In this document: positions 18,190 through 27,712 of the stretch, one piece after another | Layout of the letters: each line of letters starts with the position of its first letter | Numbering within the stretch: the first letter of the stretch is position 1 | NCBI GenBank assembly: GCA_903930565.1 | Contig: CAIYZC010000464.1 | Span: 1 to 47,632 of the forward strand | Length of the DNA: 47,632 nucleotides | Direction: 5' to 3' | DNA from: an uncultured Pedosphaera sp. | GTDB lineage: Bacteria > Verrucomicrobiota > Verrucomicrobiia > Limisphaerales > Pedosphaeraceae | The notes under the pieces: generated by a model | The model's database searches: none | What the model was told of the DNA's origin: nothing | Seen by the model: only the letters and a program-made list of their open reading frames with translations | Made by a program: the position numbers and the translations under genes

Positions 18190-19333
18190 ATGTTCGATGT
18201 GATCAATGCCCAGTTGTCGTCCGTGGTGGATAAAGTGCGTCACCTACGGAGGTTTCTTTGACGTCCCAGGCGTACAAAAACGACTGGCGGAGTTGGACGC
18301 CCTGATGGCGGCCGAGGGCTTTTGGAACCACCGGGAGCAGGCGCAAAAGTTGATCGACGAGTCGAACACGCTGCGCAAGAAGATCGACCCCCTCCTCCGG
18401 GCGGAGAAGCAGTTGGAGGATTTTCCCGTGATGCTCGAACTCGCGGCCGCCGAGCCCGAGGCCGCGCAGGCGCGCTTGGAAAAGGAAATGGAGCGCGACT
18501 TCGCGCTGTTCGCCAAGAACCTGGAAGATCTGGAGCTGCGGGTGTTCCTCAACGGCCCGCACGACAAGAACAACTGCATCCTCAGCATCAACGCCGGCGC
18601 CGGCGGCACGGAGTCGTGCGACTGGGCGGGCATGTTGCTGCGCATGTACCAGCGCTGGGGCGAATCCCGCGGCTGGCAGATCGAAGTCAACGACGCGCTG
18701 GAGGGCGAAACCGCCGGCATCAAGAGCGTCACCCTGCTCGTCACCGGGGAAAACGCCTACGGCTTTTGCAAGGCCGAGCGCGGGGTGCACCGGTTGGTGC
18801 GCATTTCCCCGTTTGACTCCAACAAGCGGCGGCACACCAGCTTCGCCAGCGTGGACGCCATCGCGGAAATCGAAGAGGAGGGCGAAGTCGCCATTCCGCC
18901 CAACGAATTCCACGTGGACACCTTCCGCTCCGGCGGCAAGGGCGGCCAGAACGTCAACAAGGTGGAAACCGCCGTGCGCATCACGCACATCCCCACGGGC
19001 CTCGTCGTGGCCTCCCAGAGCCAGCGGTCGCAGCACCAAAACCGCGCCACCGCCATGAAACTGCTGCTCTCCCGCATCTACGCCCAGCGTTTGGATGCCC
19101 AGAAGCAGGAAATGGAACGGTTTTACGGCGAAAAAGGCAGCGTGTCCTGGGGCAACCAGATCCGCAGCTACGTCTTCCAACCCTACCGCATGGTCAAGGA
19201 CCTGCGCACCGGCGTCGAAACCAGCGACGTTCAAGGCGTCATGGACGGCAATCTGGATCCCTTCGTGAACGCCTGGCTCCGCGCCGGCGGGCCGAGCAAA
19301 CGCATGGCCAACATCAAGGACGAGGAGGACTAA
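18190..19333 (+). CDS. prfB: Peptide chain release factor 2, with programmed +1 frameshift
   Basis: RF2 releases the peptide at UGA and UAA stops. The zero frame starts at ATG 18190 and reads 23 codons to an in-frame TGA at 18259-18261. The frame resumes at GAC 18260 after a +1 shift on CTT-TGA-C. A Shine-Dalgarno-like GGAGG lies 3 nt before CTT, the classical autoregulatory arrangement that senses RF2 levels. The joined protein of about 380 residues contains the UGA-recognition tripeptide SPF (VRISPFDSNKRRHTS) and the catalytic GGQ loop (SGGKGGQNVNKVETA). The C-terminal DGNLDPFVNAWL is family-typical. A call that starts after the TGA would lose the true N-terminus. Confidence 0.97.
18247..18262 (+). 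promoter_or_regulatory. prfB recoding site
   Basis: CGGAGGTTTCTTTGAC combines an internal Shine-Dalgarno-like stretch, the slippery CTT Leu codon and a weak TGA-C stop context. Spacing is the same as in the well-known Escherichia coli prfB site. Confidence 0.93.
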
Positions 19334-19359
19334 ACCTTCCGCCCGCCTCGGCCGCCATC

Positions 19360-20166
19360 GTGAACATCCTGGACACCATCGTCGAAGAGAAGCATCGCGA
19401 AGTGGCGCGGCTGCCCGTGCAGCCCGTCACCGCGGAACTTTTGCGGGACAAGATCCGCGCCCGCGGCGGCGTCCGGGACTTCGCCGGCACCCTGCGCCAC
19501 CCCCGCCGGGGCGGGTCGGTGGGTTTGATCGCCGAGATCAAAAAGGCTTCGCCTTCGGCCGGCTTGATCCGGCCGGATTTTGACGCCGTGCGCATCGCCC
19601 GCGATTATGAATCGGCCGGGGCGGACTGCCTCTCGGTGTTGACGGACGAGCGGTTCTTCCAAGGCTCGCTGGCGTACCTGCGCGCCGTCCGCGAAGTCGT
19701 CGGTCTGCCCCTGTTGCGCAAGGATTTCATCATCGACGCGCGCCAGATTCTCGAAGCGGTCGAGCACGGCGCGGACGCGATTTTGCTGATTGTCGCGATC
19801 TTGGATGACGCCCGGCTGCGGGAATTCCAAGCCCTGGCCCTGGCCGCCGGGTTGTCCGTGCTGGTGGAGGTCCACGATGAGGCGGAACTCGCCCGCGCGC
19901 TCGCGGTGGACGCCCGTTTGCTGGGGGTGAACAACCGGAACCTGAAGACCTTCAAGGTGGATTTGGCCACGACCGAGCGCCTGGCCACGGAAGCGCGGAC
20001 CGCCGCGCCCCGGCCGGATCGCCTCTTGGTCGCCGAGAGTGGCATCCACACCAGGGCGGACGTCCAGCGCGTGGCCGCCGCCGGGGCGGGCGCCATTTTG
20101 GTCGGCGAATCCCTCATGCGCCACGCCGACATCCCCGCGAAAGTCGCCGAATTGCTGGCGCCGTAA
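19360..20166 (+). CDS. trpC: Indole-3-glycerol-phosphate synthase
   Basis: TrpC closes the indole ring in tryptophan synthesis, converting carboxyphenylamino-deoxyribulose phosphate to indole-glycerol phosphate. The TIM barrel shows the expected catalytic segments: LIAEIKKASPSAGLI (Glu and Lys), LSVLTDERFFQGS, PLLRKDFIIDARQI, LVEVHDEAEL, LGVNNRNLKTF and LLVAESGIHTRADV, ending with GAGAILVGESLM. The start is a GTG at 19360, giving 268 residues. It follows prfB by 26 nt and may share its transcript. No other trp gene is in the window. Confidence 0.97.
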   Translation: MNILDTIVEEKHREVARLPVQPVTAELLRDKIRARGGVRDFAGTLRHPRRGGSVGLIAEIKKASPSAGLIRPDFDAVRIARDYESAGADCLSVLTDERFFQGSLAYLRAVREVVGLPLLRKDFIIDARQILEAVEHGADAILLIVAILDDARLREFQALALAAGLSVLVEVHDEAELARALAVDARLLGVNNRNLKTFKVDLATTERLATEARTAAPRPDRLLVAESGIHTRADVQRVAAAGAGAILVGESLMRHADIPAKVAELLAP

Positions 20167-20262
20167 CGTTGGTCCTTCCCCTTCGCCCCCGGCGCGGTTT
20201 CGCGGCTTCGCGCGGGGCTCCCCCTTGGGCCGAATCCTCCCGCCAAAAAGTGTTTTGCGCGC

Positions 20263-20290
20263 TTGACCGCGAATTTGTTTGGGCTAGGCT
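20263..20290 (+). promoter_or_regulatory. Sigma-70-type promoter of the exported oxidoreductase
   Basis: TTGACC at 20263-20268 and TAGGCT at 20285-20290 are separated by 16 nt. Transcription would start near 20297, about 47 nt before the ATG. Confidence 0.6.
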
Positions 20291-20343
20291 CCGTCCAACA
20301 CTCGGCATCGAAAACGAACCGAAGCTTTAGCTAGCACCATTTT

Positions 20344-21723
20344 ATGACCAAGCCAAATACCCAGCCGGCCACCGGCGCCGGCACCCGCCGCGAATTCATC
20401 AAAAAGGCCACCACCGCCGCCGCGGTCGTTGCCTCCACCAACCTCTTCAAGACCCCCGTTTACGGCCAGAACCAGGCGCCCTCGCCCGGTCGCGTCATCG
20501 GCGCCAATGACCGCATCGTCGTCGGCTTCATCGGCGTCGGCAAGCAGGGCATGGCCCACGTCAACAGCCAGAAGGAAAACGCCGCGGACAACAACATCTC
20601 CATGGCGGCCGTCTGCGATCTGTCCAAGTACCGCGTGGCCGAGGCCCAAAAGACCATCGGCGGCGGCTGCAAGGGCTACGATGACCATCGCAAGCTGCTC
20701 GAAAACAAGGACATCGACGCCGTCACTATCGCCACCGTGGACCACTGGCACGCGGGCTGCGGCATCGACGCCGTCAACGCCGGCAAGCACGTCTATGGCG
20801 AGAAGCCCATGACCCGCTATTTGGGAGAAGCCTTCGCCTACGCCGAAGCCGTCCGCAACAACAAGCGCATCTTCCAGATCGGCGCCCAGATTTGCTCCGA
20901 CGCGAGCTGGCAAAAGGCCGCCGAACTCATCAAGGGCGGCAAAATCGGCCCCGTGATCCTCGCGCAGGACAGCTACCCCCGCAACGCCCCCAAGGGCGAG
21001 TGGAATTACGACATCGAAGCCTGGGCCACGGCCGACGACGTGAACTGGGACATGTGGCAGAAGCCCGTCCACCACAAGACCGCCTTTGACAAGGACGCCT
21101 ATTTCCGCTGGCGCAAATACTATCCGTATTGCGCGGGCACCCTGGGCGACCTCGTGCCGCACCGCCTCCATCCCCTGATGCTGGCCACCGGCATGCCCGA
21201 ATTCCCCACCCGCGTTGTGGCGCTGGGCAACAACCCCATCCACACCGACAAGAACACCCCCGGCACCCCCGAGCGCGACGTGCCCGAGCAGATCGAGATC
21301 ATCGCCGAATTCCCCAGCGGCCTCCACATCCTCGTCACCACCAGCACGATCAACTGGAACGGTCTCCCCTCCGTCATCCGCGGCCACAAGGCCGTTTTGG
21401 AAATGGGCGTGGACAGCGTGGACCTCAAGCCCCAGAAAGAATTCTCCGAGGAAATCGATCCCGAGAGCTACACCCACTTGGTGCCCAGCGGCCAGAAGAT
21501 TCCCGAGATGGAAAAGAACTGGTTCAACTGTATCCGCACCAACACGCAGCCCTACGGCAACATTGAACTCGCCGTCCGCGTCCAGACCGTCATCGCCCTG
21601 GCGGAAATGTCCCAGCGCCTGAACGTGATGTGCCTCTTCGACGAGAAGTCCAAGAAGATCACCACGGGCGACGGCAAGGTCCTCGAAGCCCTCACCTACG
21701 GCAGCATGGGCGAAAAGTCCTGA
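20344..21723 (+). CDS. Tat-exported Gfo/Idh/MocA family oxidoreductase
   Basis: The 459-residue protein starts with a twin-arginine signal (TRREFIKKATTAAAVVAS) and should be folded with its nicotinamide cofactor before export. The Rossmann fold begins at about residue 53 (RIVVGFIGVGKQGMAHV). The EKP-type motif GEKPMTRYLGEA near residue 155 and the substrate-domain segments GPVILAQDSYPRNAPKGEWNYD and HRLHPLMLATGMPEFPTRVVA follow. Such exported oxidoreductases are strongly expanded in Planctomycetes and Verrucomicrobia and are assumed to act on sugars or cyclitols. It has its own promoter-like site and a strong terminator, so it is probably a single-gene unit. Confidence 0.94.
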   Translation: MTKPNTQPATGAGTRREFIKKATTAAAVVASTNLFKTPVYGQNQAPSPGRVIGANDRIVVGFIGVGKQGMAHVNSQKENAADNNISMAAVCDLSKYRVAEAQKTIGGGCKGYDDHRKLLENKDIDAVTIATVDHWHAGCGIDAVNAGKHVYGEKPMTRYLGEAFAYAEAVRNNKRIFQIGAQICSDASWQKAAELIKGGKIGPVILAQDSYPRNAPKGEWNYDIEAWATADDVNWDMWQKPVHHKTAFDKDAYFRWRKYYPYCAGTLGDLVPHRLHPLMLATGMPEFPTRVVALGNNPIHTDKNTPGTPERDVPEQIEIIAEFPSGLHILVTTSTINWNGLPSVIRGHKAVLEMGVDSVDLKPQKEFSEEIDPESYTHLVPSGQKIPEMEKNWFNCIRTNTQPYGNIELAVRVQTVIALAEMSQRLNVMCLFDEKSKKITTGDGKVLEALTYGSMGEKS

Positions 21724-21747
21724 GCTGAGTAGACAACAGTTTCCGGC

Positions 21748-21786
21748 AACGGGTTTCGCGGCTGCAAGGCTGCGAAACCCGTTTTG
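21748..21786 (+). terminator. Rho-independent terminator
   Basis: A perfect 12-bp stem, AACGGGTTTCGC against GCGAAACCCGTT, closes a 12-nt loop and is followed by TT. It lies 25 nt after the oxidoreductase stop. Confidence 0.85.
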
Positions 21787-21791
21787 GCTCT

Positions 21792-22006
21792 GTGACAAGG
21801 GTTGTTGCTCGCGTCTCCTTCAAAATCACTGCCGACGGCGTCAACGTGGTCCTGACTTGCTCCGATCCCACCTTGGCCATCCAGTCGGCGACCAAAGTGG
21901 CCGGGCCGTACAACCTCATCTCGGCGTCCACCCCGTTCACCAACAGCGAGACCCCAACGCCGCGATCTTCTATCGCTTCGCCCGTCAAGGCGAACTGGCT
22001 TCCTGA
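21792..22006 (+). pseudogene. Remnant of an exported-protein C-terminal module, frameshifted
   Basis: The frame from 21792 reads VSFKITADGVNVVLTC...LAIQSATKVAGPYNLIS...STPFTNSET. At a run of four C (21952-21955) the sense continues in another frame as NAAIFYRFARQGELAS, stopping at 22004-22006. Together this resembles the C-terminal beta module of large verrucomicrobial exported proteins (...LQSATNVTGPYT...PFTN...FYRVR). Only the last ~70 residues survive and one base is out of frame. A good terminator still follows directly, which supports a formerly active gene. The family recognition is from memory. Confidence 0.6.
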
Positions 22007-22010
22007 TCGT

Positions 22011-22043
22011 GCGCGGGACCACCGAGGTTCCGCGCCTTTTTTG
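22011..22043 (+). terminator. Rho-independent terminator behind the gene remnant
   Basis: GCGCGGGACC and GGTTCCGCGC form a 10-bp stem with one G-T pair and a 5-nt loop (ACCGA). Six T residues follow. It stands 4 nt after the stop of the decayed gene. Confidence 0.85.
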
Positions 22044-22103
22044 TACCCGGTGCGCGCCGGGACGAACACCGGCGGCGTGCCGCCACGTCCCCGCAGAATT
22101 CTG

Positions 22104-22124
22104 CTTTTGCCCCCGCCGGGATTC
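22104..22124 (+). repeat. Short intergenic repeat, copy 1
   Basis: The 21-nt stretch begins GCTTTTGCCCCCGCCGGGAT and matches copy 2 (23585-23605) at 20 positions. Both copies lie in the leader of a plus-strand gene and are preceded by an AATT-rich stretch. Confidence 0.55.
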
Positions 22125-22215
22125 GTGTTCAGTGTGGCCCGAGGGCACGAGCCGAACCCACGCTCCGCCCCACCACTTTGCTCCGCCTGATTTTGCTTCC
22201 GGCGGCTAAACCCGG

Positions 22216-23532
22216 ATGACCACTGAAAACATGAAATCATTTTTGCGTCGGACCTTGAAACTGGCGGCCGCCTGCTGCGGGCTGCTGCTGGCCGGTTCAC
22301 AGTTCTGCCCCGCCGCCGAGGAACCCGCCGTGGCCCCCGATGCGGCCTCGGGGCACGCGGCTTTTTACGACATGCACCTCGGGCTCTTCGTCCACTACAT
22401 GTTTCCCGGCAAGGATTACCAGTACGGGGCGACGGTTTGGGCGGACGGCACGCACGTGGGCAGCCTGGATGAACTGGCGGACAACCTCGACGCGGATGAT
22501 CTCGCCCGCACCGCCAAGCGGATGCACGCCCAATACCTGATTTTCACCACCTCCCACGCGAACATGAATGTGCTGTTTCCCAGCGCGGTCATGGCCCGTT
22601 ATTTGCCCGGGCACACCGCCCGGCGCGACGTATTGCGGGACGTGGTTCGGGCGGCCCGCGCGGAGCACCTGCGCGTGGTGTTTTACATTCATCCCTCGGA
22701 TGGTCATGATTTCACCAAAGCGGACCAAGACCGCGTGGGCTACAATGACGGCCCGCCGTACCGGCGCTACAACGATTTCCTCAATGATTATGTCGCCGAG
22801 TTGGTGGACCGTTACGGGAAGGACGTGGCGGGCTATTTCATGGACGGCGGGGTGCCCAAGCGCATCGTGGACGGGCCGCGGTTGCGGTCCACCATCCTGC
22901 GCCGGCAACCGGGGGCGTGGTTGGTGCAGAACGGCGGCTTGAACAAATCGGTGAATGATTTTGGGGCCTACGAAATGCTGGAACGTCCCTTCCCGGCGGC
23001 GAATTGGGCGGTGAACAAACCCATCACCGGTGAATGGTGGGCGTTGACCAACTCGGTCGTGCTCGGCCCCGAGTTGTGCTACCAATACACGGTGCTCCAA
23101 GCGGCGGTGCGGGACCGGCAGGGCGGCGGGGTGGGGTGGTCGTTCGGACCGCATCCCGGTGGTCACTGGGAGTTGGGAGTGCGCTCCTTCTGCGACCGGT
23201 TGGGGACGTTGGTCGAACAGGCCGGGCCATCGCTTTTTGGCTCCCGGCCGAGCCGGGCGTACCTCACCCTGAATCGCCAACCCCTCATCGGCACGCCGTA
23301 CGCGGCCACCGAGTCCCGCGACGGGAGCAAGACCTACCTCCATGTGTTTCTCCCACCCCGCACCCGGACTTTGTCCCTGCCCGCCCCGGCCGACCACCGC
23401 GCTTTTTCCTTCGCCCGCCTCTTGACGTCCCGCCACCGGTTGGGGCTCGCCACCACCGCCCAGGGCGTGGAATTGACCCTGGGGCAGGGCGACCGTTGGG
23501 ACGACGTGGACACCATTGTTGTGCTGGAATAG
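22216..23532 (+). CDS. Exported GH29-like (alpha-L-fucosidase superfamily) protein
   Basis: The 438-residue product begins with a signal peptide ([17 protein letters not shown], cleavage near PAAE). The catalytic barrel resembles GH29: [19 protein letters not shown] near residue 53 corresponds to the family's G.F.HWG start. [19 protein letters not shown] gives the second strand, and [14 protein letters not shown] the next. [15 protein letters not shown] carries the Asp expected as nucleophile. The His-Trp pair of classical fucosidases is changed (HYMF), so substrate specificity may differ. The first ATG (22216) is used; the ATG at 22231 would give a tidier signal peptide. It stands alone, behind the gene remnant. 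Confidence 0.75.
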   Translation: MTTENMKSFLRRTLKLAAACCGLLLAGSQFCPAAEEPAVAPDAASGHAAFYDMHLGLFVHYMFPGKDYQYGATVWADGTHVGSLDELADNLDADDLARTAKRMHAQYLIFTTSHANMNVLFPSAVMARYLPGHTARRDVLRDVVRAARAEHLRVVFYIHPSDGHDFTKADQDRVGYNDGPPYRRYNDFLNDYVAELVDRYGKDVAGYFMDGGVPKRIVDGPRLRSTILRRQPGAWLVQNGGLNKSVNDFGAYEMLERPFPAANWAVNKPITGEWWALTNSVVLGPELCYQYTVLQAAVRDRQGGGVGWSFGPHPGGHWELGVRSFCDRLGTLVEQAGPSLFGSRPSRAYLTLNRQPLIGTPYAATESRDGSKTYLHVFLPPRTRTLSLPAPADHRAFSFARLLTSRHRLGLATTAQGVELTLGQGDRWDDVDTIVVLE

Positions 23533-23584
23533 GCGGGGCGGCCGCCGCCCGGGCGCGGTGGCGCGGTCGGGCGCCCAAAATTAA

Positions 23585-23605
23585 GCTTCTGCCCCCGCCG
23601 GGATT
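23585..23605 (+). repeat. Short intergenic repeat, copy 2
   Basis: This copy differs from copy 1 (22104-22124) at one position (GCTTCTG instead of GCTTTTG). It ends 22 nt before the start codon of the YbjQ-family gene. Confidence 0.55.
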
Positions 23606-23627
23606 GTTGTTGGATCGTTGCGGCTTT

Positions 23628-23969
23628 ATGAACAACACGCACGCTTTGACCACCACCGGGTTTGAAATCCCCGGGTATCGCGTTACGCGCTCCTACGGGG
23701 TGGTCCGGGGCATCATTGTGCGTTCGCGGTCCGTGGTCGGCAACCTGGGGGCCAGCATCCAAAGCTTGTTTGGGGGCAATATCTCGATCTACACCGAATT
23801 GTGCGAGCAGGCGCGGGGCGAGGCCTTTCAGTTGATGCTGGCCCATGCCGGGCAGTTGGGGGCCAACGCGGTGCTGGGCGTGCGGTACGACGCGACGGAG
23901 CTCGCCCCGGGCATCACCGAGGTCCTGTGCTACGGCACCGCCGTCGCGGTGGTCGAAAGCGCGGGTTGA
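23628..23969 (+). CDS. YbjQ/UPF0145 family protein
   Basis: The 113-residue product matches the YbjQ (UPF0145) family, a small oligomeric fold sometimes called a heavy-metal-binding domain. Landmarks are [26 protein letters not shown], the central [18 protein letters not shown] helix, and [20 protein letters not shown], followed by a final beta strand [12 protein letters not shown]. The ATG at 23628 fits the family start; the frame is open far upstream inside the preceding gene, but that is a shadow. The function of the family is unknown. Confidence 0.9.
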   Translation: MNNTHALTTTGFEIPGYRVTRSYGVVRGIIVRSRSVVGNLGASIQSLFGGNISIYTELCEQARGEAFQLMLAHAGQLGANAVLGVRYDATELAPGITEVLCYGTAVAVVESAG

Positions 23970-24004
23970 GTTTTTCCCGCCGGCGGTTATAGATAAGAGG
24001 AATT

Positions 24005-24736
24005 ATGGCAGGCCACAGCAAATGGGCGAAAGTTAAGACTTTCAAGGGCGCGATTGACGCCAAACGCGGCAAGATTTTCGCCAAACTGGCGAAGGAAATC
24101 GCCATTGCCGCCAAATTGGGCGGGGCGGATCCGGACATGAACCCCCGCCTGCGCATGTGCCTGTTCAAGTGCCGCGGGGCGAACATGCCCAATGAAAACA
24201 TTGAGCGCGCCATCAAAAAGGGCACCGGCGGCGGCGAAACCGGCTCTTTCGAGGACCTCACGTACGAGGTGTACGGCCCCCACGGGGTCGCGCTCCTGGT
24301 CGAATTGAGCACGGACAACCGGAACCGCACCGCCGCGGAAATCCGCAGCATCATGACCAAAAACGGGGGCAGCATCGCGACCGCGGGGGCGGTGGCCCGC
24401 CTGTTCGAGCGCAAAGGCCAGATGATCATCGCCCGCGAGGGCGTCAACGAGGACCAGGTCATGGAAGCCGCTTTGGAAGCCGGCGCCGAGGATTTCAAGG
24501 CCGAACCCGAGGGGTTCGAAATCCTCACCGATCCCGGCCACTTTGAGGCCGTGCACAAGCAAATTGAAGCGAAAGGCGTCAAGTGCGCCTCGGCCGAAAT
24601 CACGTATCTGCCCACCCTTTTGGTCCCGGTGGACGCGGCCGCCGCCCCCGCCGTGCACCGCCTCATCGAGCAGTTGGAGGATCACGACGACGTCAAGGAA
24701 TTGTATTCGAATGCCGATTTCACTCCCGCGGCCTAA
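24005..24736 (+). CDS. yebC: YebC/PmpR family regulator
   Basis: The 243-residue product opens with MAGHSKWAKVKTFKGAIDAKRGKIF, the diagnostic start of this family. GANMPNENIERAIKKGTG, VYGPHGVALLVELSTDNRNRTAAEIRSIMTKNGG and the C-terminal LIEQLEDHDDVKELYSN all follow the consensus. Members have been described as DNA-binding regulators and, in some cases, as factors that relieve ribosome stalling. A good ribosome-binding site (AGAGGA) precedes the ATG. Confidence 0.96.
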   Translation: MAGHSKWAKVKTFKGAIDAKRGKIFAKLAKEIAIAAKLGGADPDMNPRLRMCLFKCRGANMPNENIERAIKKGTGGGETGSFEDLTYEVYGPHGVALLVELSTDNRNRTAAEIRSIMTKNGGSIATAGAVARLFERKGQMIIAREGVNEDQVMEAALEAGAEDFKAEPEGFEILTDPGHFEAVHKQIEAKGVKCASAEITYLPTLLVPVDAAAAPAVHRLIEQLEDHDDVKELYSNADFTPAA

Positions 24737-24805
24737 CAGCCCCGGCGGCCCCCACCAAGCGGACGAACCCCTGACCGGCGGCCACGGGGCGGCCCGCGTT
24801 CCGGC

Positions 24806-27712
24806 ATGAAGACGTTGGACCAAACCATTTTCGGCCGCGCGCTGGGCTGGTTGGCGCGGCAGGTCTGCCGCCATCCCGCGTGGTTCCTGTGGCCGCAGCT
24901 GCTCCTTTTCATCGGCTCGGTGGTGTACACCGCCAAGTATCTGCAGTTCGACCCCAGCCGCGACAACTTGGTGGGCTCGGGGAAGAAGTACCATCAGAAT
25001 TTCCTCAAGTTCAAGGCGGAGTTTCCCGAGCAGGACGACTTGGTGGTGATCGTCGAGAGCGACGACTTGGAGAAGAACCGCCAATTTGTCGAGCGGTTGG
25101 GCGCCAAGCTGGAGGTCGACAAATACCGCCAGACCAACGTGGTCAAAGGCGTCCAGCAGGTGGTCGAAACCAATCTCTTCGTGGACGTCTTCTACAAGGG
25201 CGACCTCAAGATGATGGGGCCGAAGGCGCTGCTCTTCGTCCCCGAGGAGGATCTGAAGCAACTGCGTGACACGCTCGGGGACTTTGTGCCCGCCATCGAG
25301 AAGTTCACCCAGGCCACGAACCTGAATTCCTTGATGGCGACCATCAATTCGCAGTTCTTGCACGCCAAACGCGAGCAGAACAAGGAGACGGACGCCCTCA
25401 TGAAGGCGCTGCCGATGGTCGGCCGCATTCTGACCCAGGCCACGGCCAGCCTGCACCGGACGGGCGTGCCGCCTTCCCCGGGGGTGGAGGCGCTGTTCAG
25501 TGCCGGCGAGGAGGCGCAGGAACAGATTTACATCACCTTCGCCCACGGTCGGCTGTTCCTGGTCACCGCCCACGCCCCCACCGAGGACCTCAATGACCAA
25601 GCGGTCGAGCGGATGCGGGAATTGGTCGCCGAAACCCAGCGGGAAGTCCCCGGGCTGAATGTGGGGTTGACGGGGGAATCGGTGCTGGAACACGACGAAA
25701 TGGCGCAATCCCAGGCGGATTCCACCCTGGCGAGCATCGTTTCGCTGGTGGTGTGCGCCTTGATTTTCATTTACGGCTACCAGGAAATCGGGCGTCCGCT
25801 CAAAGCGACCTTGTGCCTTTTGGTGGGCTTGGGCTACACGATGGCGTTCACGACCTTCACGGTGGGCCACCTGAACATCCTGACCATTACCTTCGTCCCG
25901 ATTCTGATCGGCTTGGCGATTGATTTTGGCGTCCACGTGATCACGCGTTACGAGGAGGAATTGCGCCTGGGCAAAACCGAGGAAGTGGCCATTGGTCTGG
26001 CCATTGTCTTCACCGGGCAGGGGGTTTTTACCGGGGCGTTGACCACGGCGGCGGCCTTTTTGGCGATGTGTTTGACGGATTTTCGCGGGATTCAGGAGAT
26101 GGGGATCATTTGCGGCGGCGGCATGTTGATCTGCCTCGTGCCCATGCTCACGCTGCTGCCGGTGCTGCTCCTCCGCAGTCGGCGGAATCAGGCCGGGGAG
26201 CGGCCCACCGCCCATGCCGCCGCCGCTCCGGTCTCGTTTCGGGCGCGGTTGGAAAGCCTGTGGCTCGACCGCCCCCGCTTGATCTGCTGCCTGACCGTCA
26301 TCCTGAGTGGTCTGGCCGTGACCCAATTCCACAAGGTCTTTTTCGATTACAATTTGCTGAATATGCAGTCGGCCGGGTTGCCGGCGGTCAAGTATGAGAA
26401 GAAGTTGATCGACTCCACCTCGCAGTCCGTCCTCTTCGCCGCCGTGGTCGCCGACTCGGCGCAGGAGGCTGTGGAGTTGGAAAAGAAGCTGCGGGCCCTG
26501 CCCGCCGTCTCGACCAACTTCATGATGGCGAGCTATCTGACCGAGGATCAGACGGAGAAGCTCCGGCTCATCGGGCAGATCAAACAGCAAGTTGCCGGCC
26601 TGCATTTCGCCCCGGTTGCCCCGCCGCCGTCACCGCGGGTGGAAACGGCCCGGCCGCCCTTGGGACCGAAACCGGAGGTGCCCGCCGCGGACCCGGCCGC
26701 GGGTCAGGCCGAGGAATACCTGGCTGCCTTGGGAGGCACGTTGTTCAGCACGAAGGGCTATTTCGGCGCCGCGGCCGCGGAAACCGCGCGGGAGCCGGAC
26801 CAAGCGGTGTTAACCAAGCAATTGCGGGAATTGCGCGACTCCGTGCGGGAGCTGCACCGCCAGCTCAACGCCGGGCCACCGGAATTGATGGCCCAAAAGC
26901 TCGCGGCGTTTGAGCGTGCTTTGTTCGATGATGTCCGCGAAACGTTTGACTCCTTCCGCAATCAGGACAACCGCGCGCCCCTCCGCGCCGAAGACCTGCC
27001 GGCGGCGTTCCGCCATCGGTTCATTGGCATCACCGGCAAATACTTGATCCAAGTTTATCCCCGCGAAAACATTTGGAACCGGGAGCAACAAACTGAATTC
27101 ATCCGCCAGGTCCGCACCGTGGCCCCGTTGGTCACCGGCACGCCCGTGCAGCTCTACGAATACACCACGCTTCTCAAGGAGAGCTATCAACTGGCCGCCT
27201 GGTACGCGCTTTTGGCCATCATCCTCATGGTGTGGGTGCATTTCCGCAACTTTAAGTCCGTCGTGCTGGCGCTCCTTCCGGTGGGCATCGGGGTGGTCTG
27301 GCTCGGCGGTTTTATGGGGCTGACCGCCATCCCGTTCAACCCCGCCAACATCATGACCCTGCCGTTGGTCATCGGCATCGGCGTGACCAATGGCATCCAC
27401 ATCCTGAACCGCTACGCCGAAGAGGGAAACCCCAACCTGCTCTCCAAGAGCACGGGCAAAGCCGTGTTTGTCTCGGGTTTGACCACGATTTCCGGGTTTG
27501 GCAGCCTGATGTTGGCCAAGCACCAAGGCATTCAGAGCTTGGGTTACGTGATGTCCCTAGGGGTAACGGCGTGCATGCTGGCGGCTTTGACCTTTCTGCC
27601 CGCCATCCTCAACTTGTTTCCGAGCCAGTCTCCGGCCCAACGACCCGGTGCCGACAATGCACGGTCGGCACCGGGACCGGAGGAACCGAGGTCACAACCT
27701 CGTGATGCCTAA
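24806..27712 (+). CDS. MMPL/HpnN-like RND superfamily exporter
   Basis: The 968-residue membrane protein has the duplicated RND layout, with one N-terminal helix near residue 30, a large periplasmic loop, then five helices, repeated in the second half. Core motifs are GHLNILTITFVPILIGLAIDFGVHVITRYEEE in half one and FNPANIMTLPLVIGIGVTNGIHILNRYAEEG in half two. The second periplasmic loop (about residues 610-800) includes a Pro-rich linker and a long amphipathic helix. HpnN, a hopanoid transporter to the outer membrane, has this size and organisation, and members often sit near sterol or hopanoid genes. None are visible here, so the substrate stays open. It follows yebC by 69 nt. Confidence 0.88.
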   Translation: MKTLDQTIFGRALGWLARQVCRHPAWFLWPQLLLFIGSVVYTAKYLQFDPSRDNLVGSGKKYHQNFLKFKAEFPEQDDLVVIVESDDLEKNRQFVERLGAKLEVDKYRQTNVVKGVQQVVETNLFVDVFYKGDLKMMGPKALLFVPEEDLKQLRDTLGDFVPAIEKFTQATNLNSLMATINSQFLHAKREQNKETDALMKALPMVGRILTQATASLHRTGVPPSPGVEALFSAGEEAQEQIYITFAHGRLFLVTAHAPTEDLNDQAVERMRELVAETQREVPGLNVGLTGESVLEHDEMAQSQADSTLASIVSLVVCALIFIYGYQEIGRPLKATLCLLVGLGYTMAFTTFTVGHLNILTITFVPILIGLAIDFGVHVITRYEEELRLGKTEEVAIGLAIVFTGQGVFTGALTTAAAFLAMCLTDFRGIQEMGIICGGGMLICLVPMLTLLPVLLLRSRRNQAGERPTAHAAAAPVSFRARLESLWLDRPRLICCLTVILSGLAVTQFHKVFFDYNLLNMQSAGLPAVKYEKKLIDSTSQSVLFAAVVADSAQEAVELEKKLRALPAVSTNFMMASYLTEDQTEKLRLIGQIKQQVAGLHFAPVAPPPSPRVETARPPLGPKPEVPAADPAAGQAEEYLAALGGTLFSTKGYFGAAAAETAREPDQAVLTKQLRELRDSVRELHRQLNAGPPELMAQKLAAFERALFDDVRETFDSFRNQDNRAPLRAEDLPAAFRHRFIGITGKYLIQVYPRENIWNREQQTEFIRQVRTVAPLVTGTPVQLYEYTTLLKESYQLAAWYALLAIILMVWVHFRNFKSVVLALLPVGIGVVWLGGFMGLTAIPFNPANIMTLPLVIGIGVTNGIHILNRYAEEGNPNLLSKSTGKAVFVSGLTTISGFGSLMLAKHQGIQSLGYVMSLGVTACMLAALTFLPAILNLFPSQSPAQRPGADNARSAPGPEEPRSQPRDA

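Noticed and set aside
23034-23627. Long N-terminal extension of the YbjQ-family gene
   Set aside because: It overlaps the end of the GH29-like gene in another frame; the family begins at the ATG at 23628.
23987-26605. Minus-strand open frame of about 870 codons opposite yebC and the MMPL exporter
   Set aside because: It is an antisense shadow across two clearly recognised plus-strand genes, with His/Gln/Arg-rich composition and no motifs.
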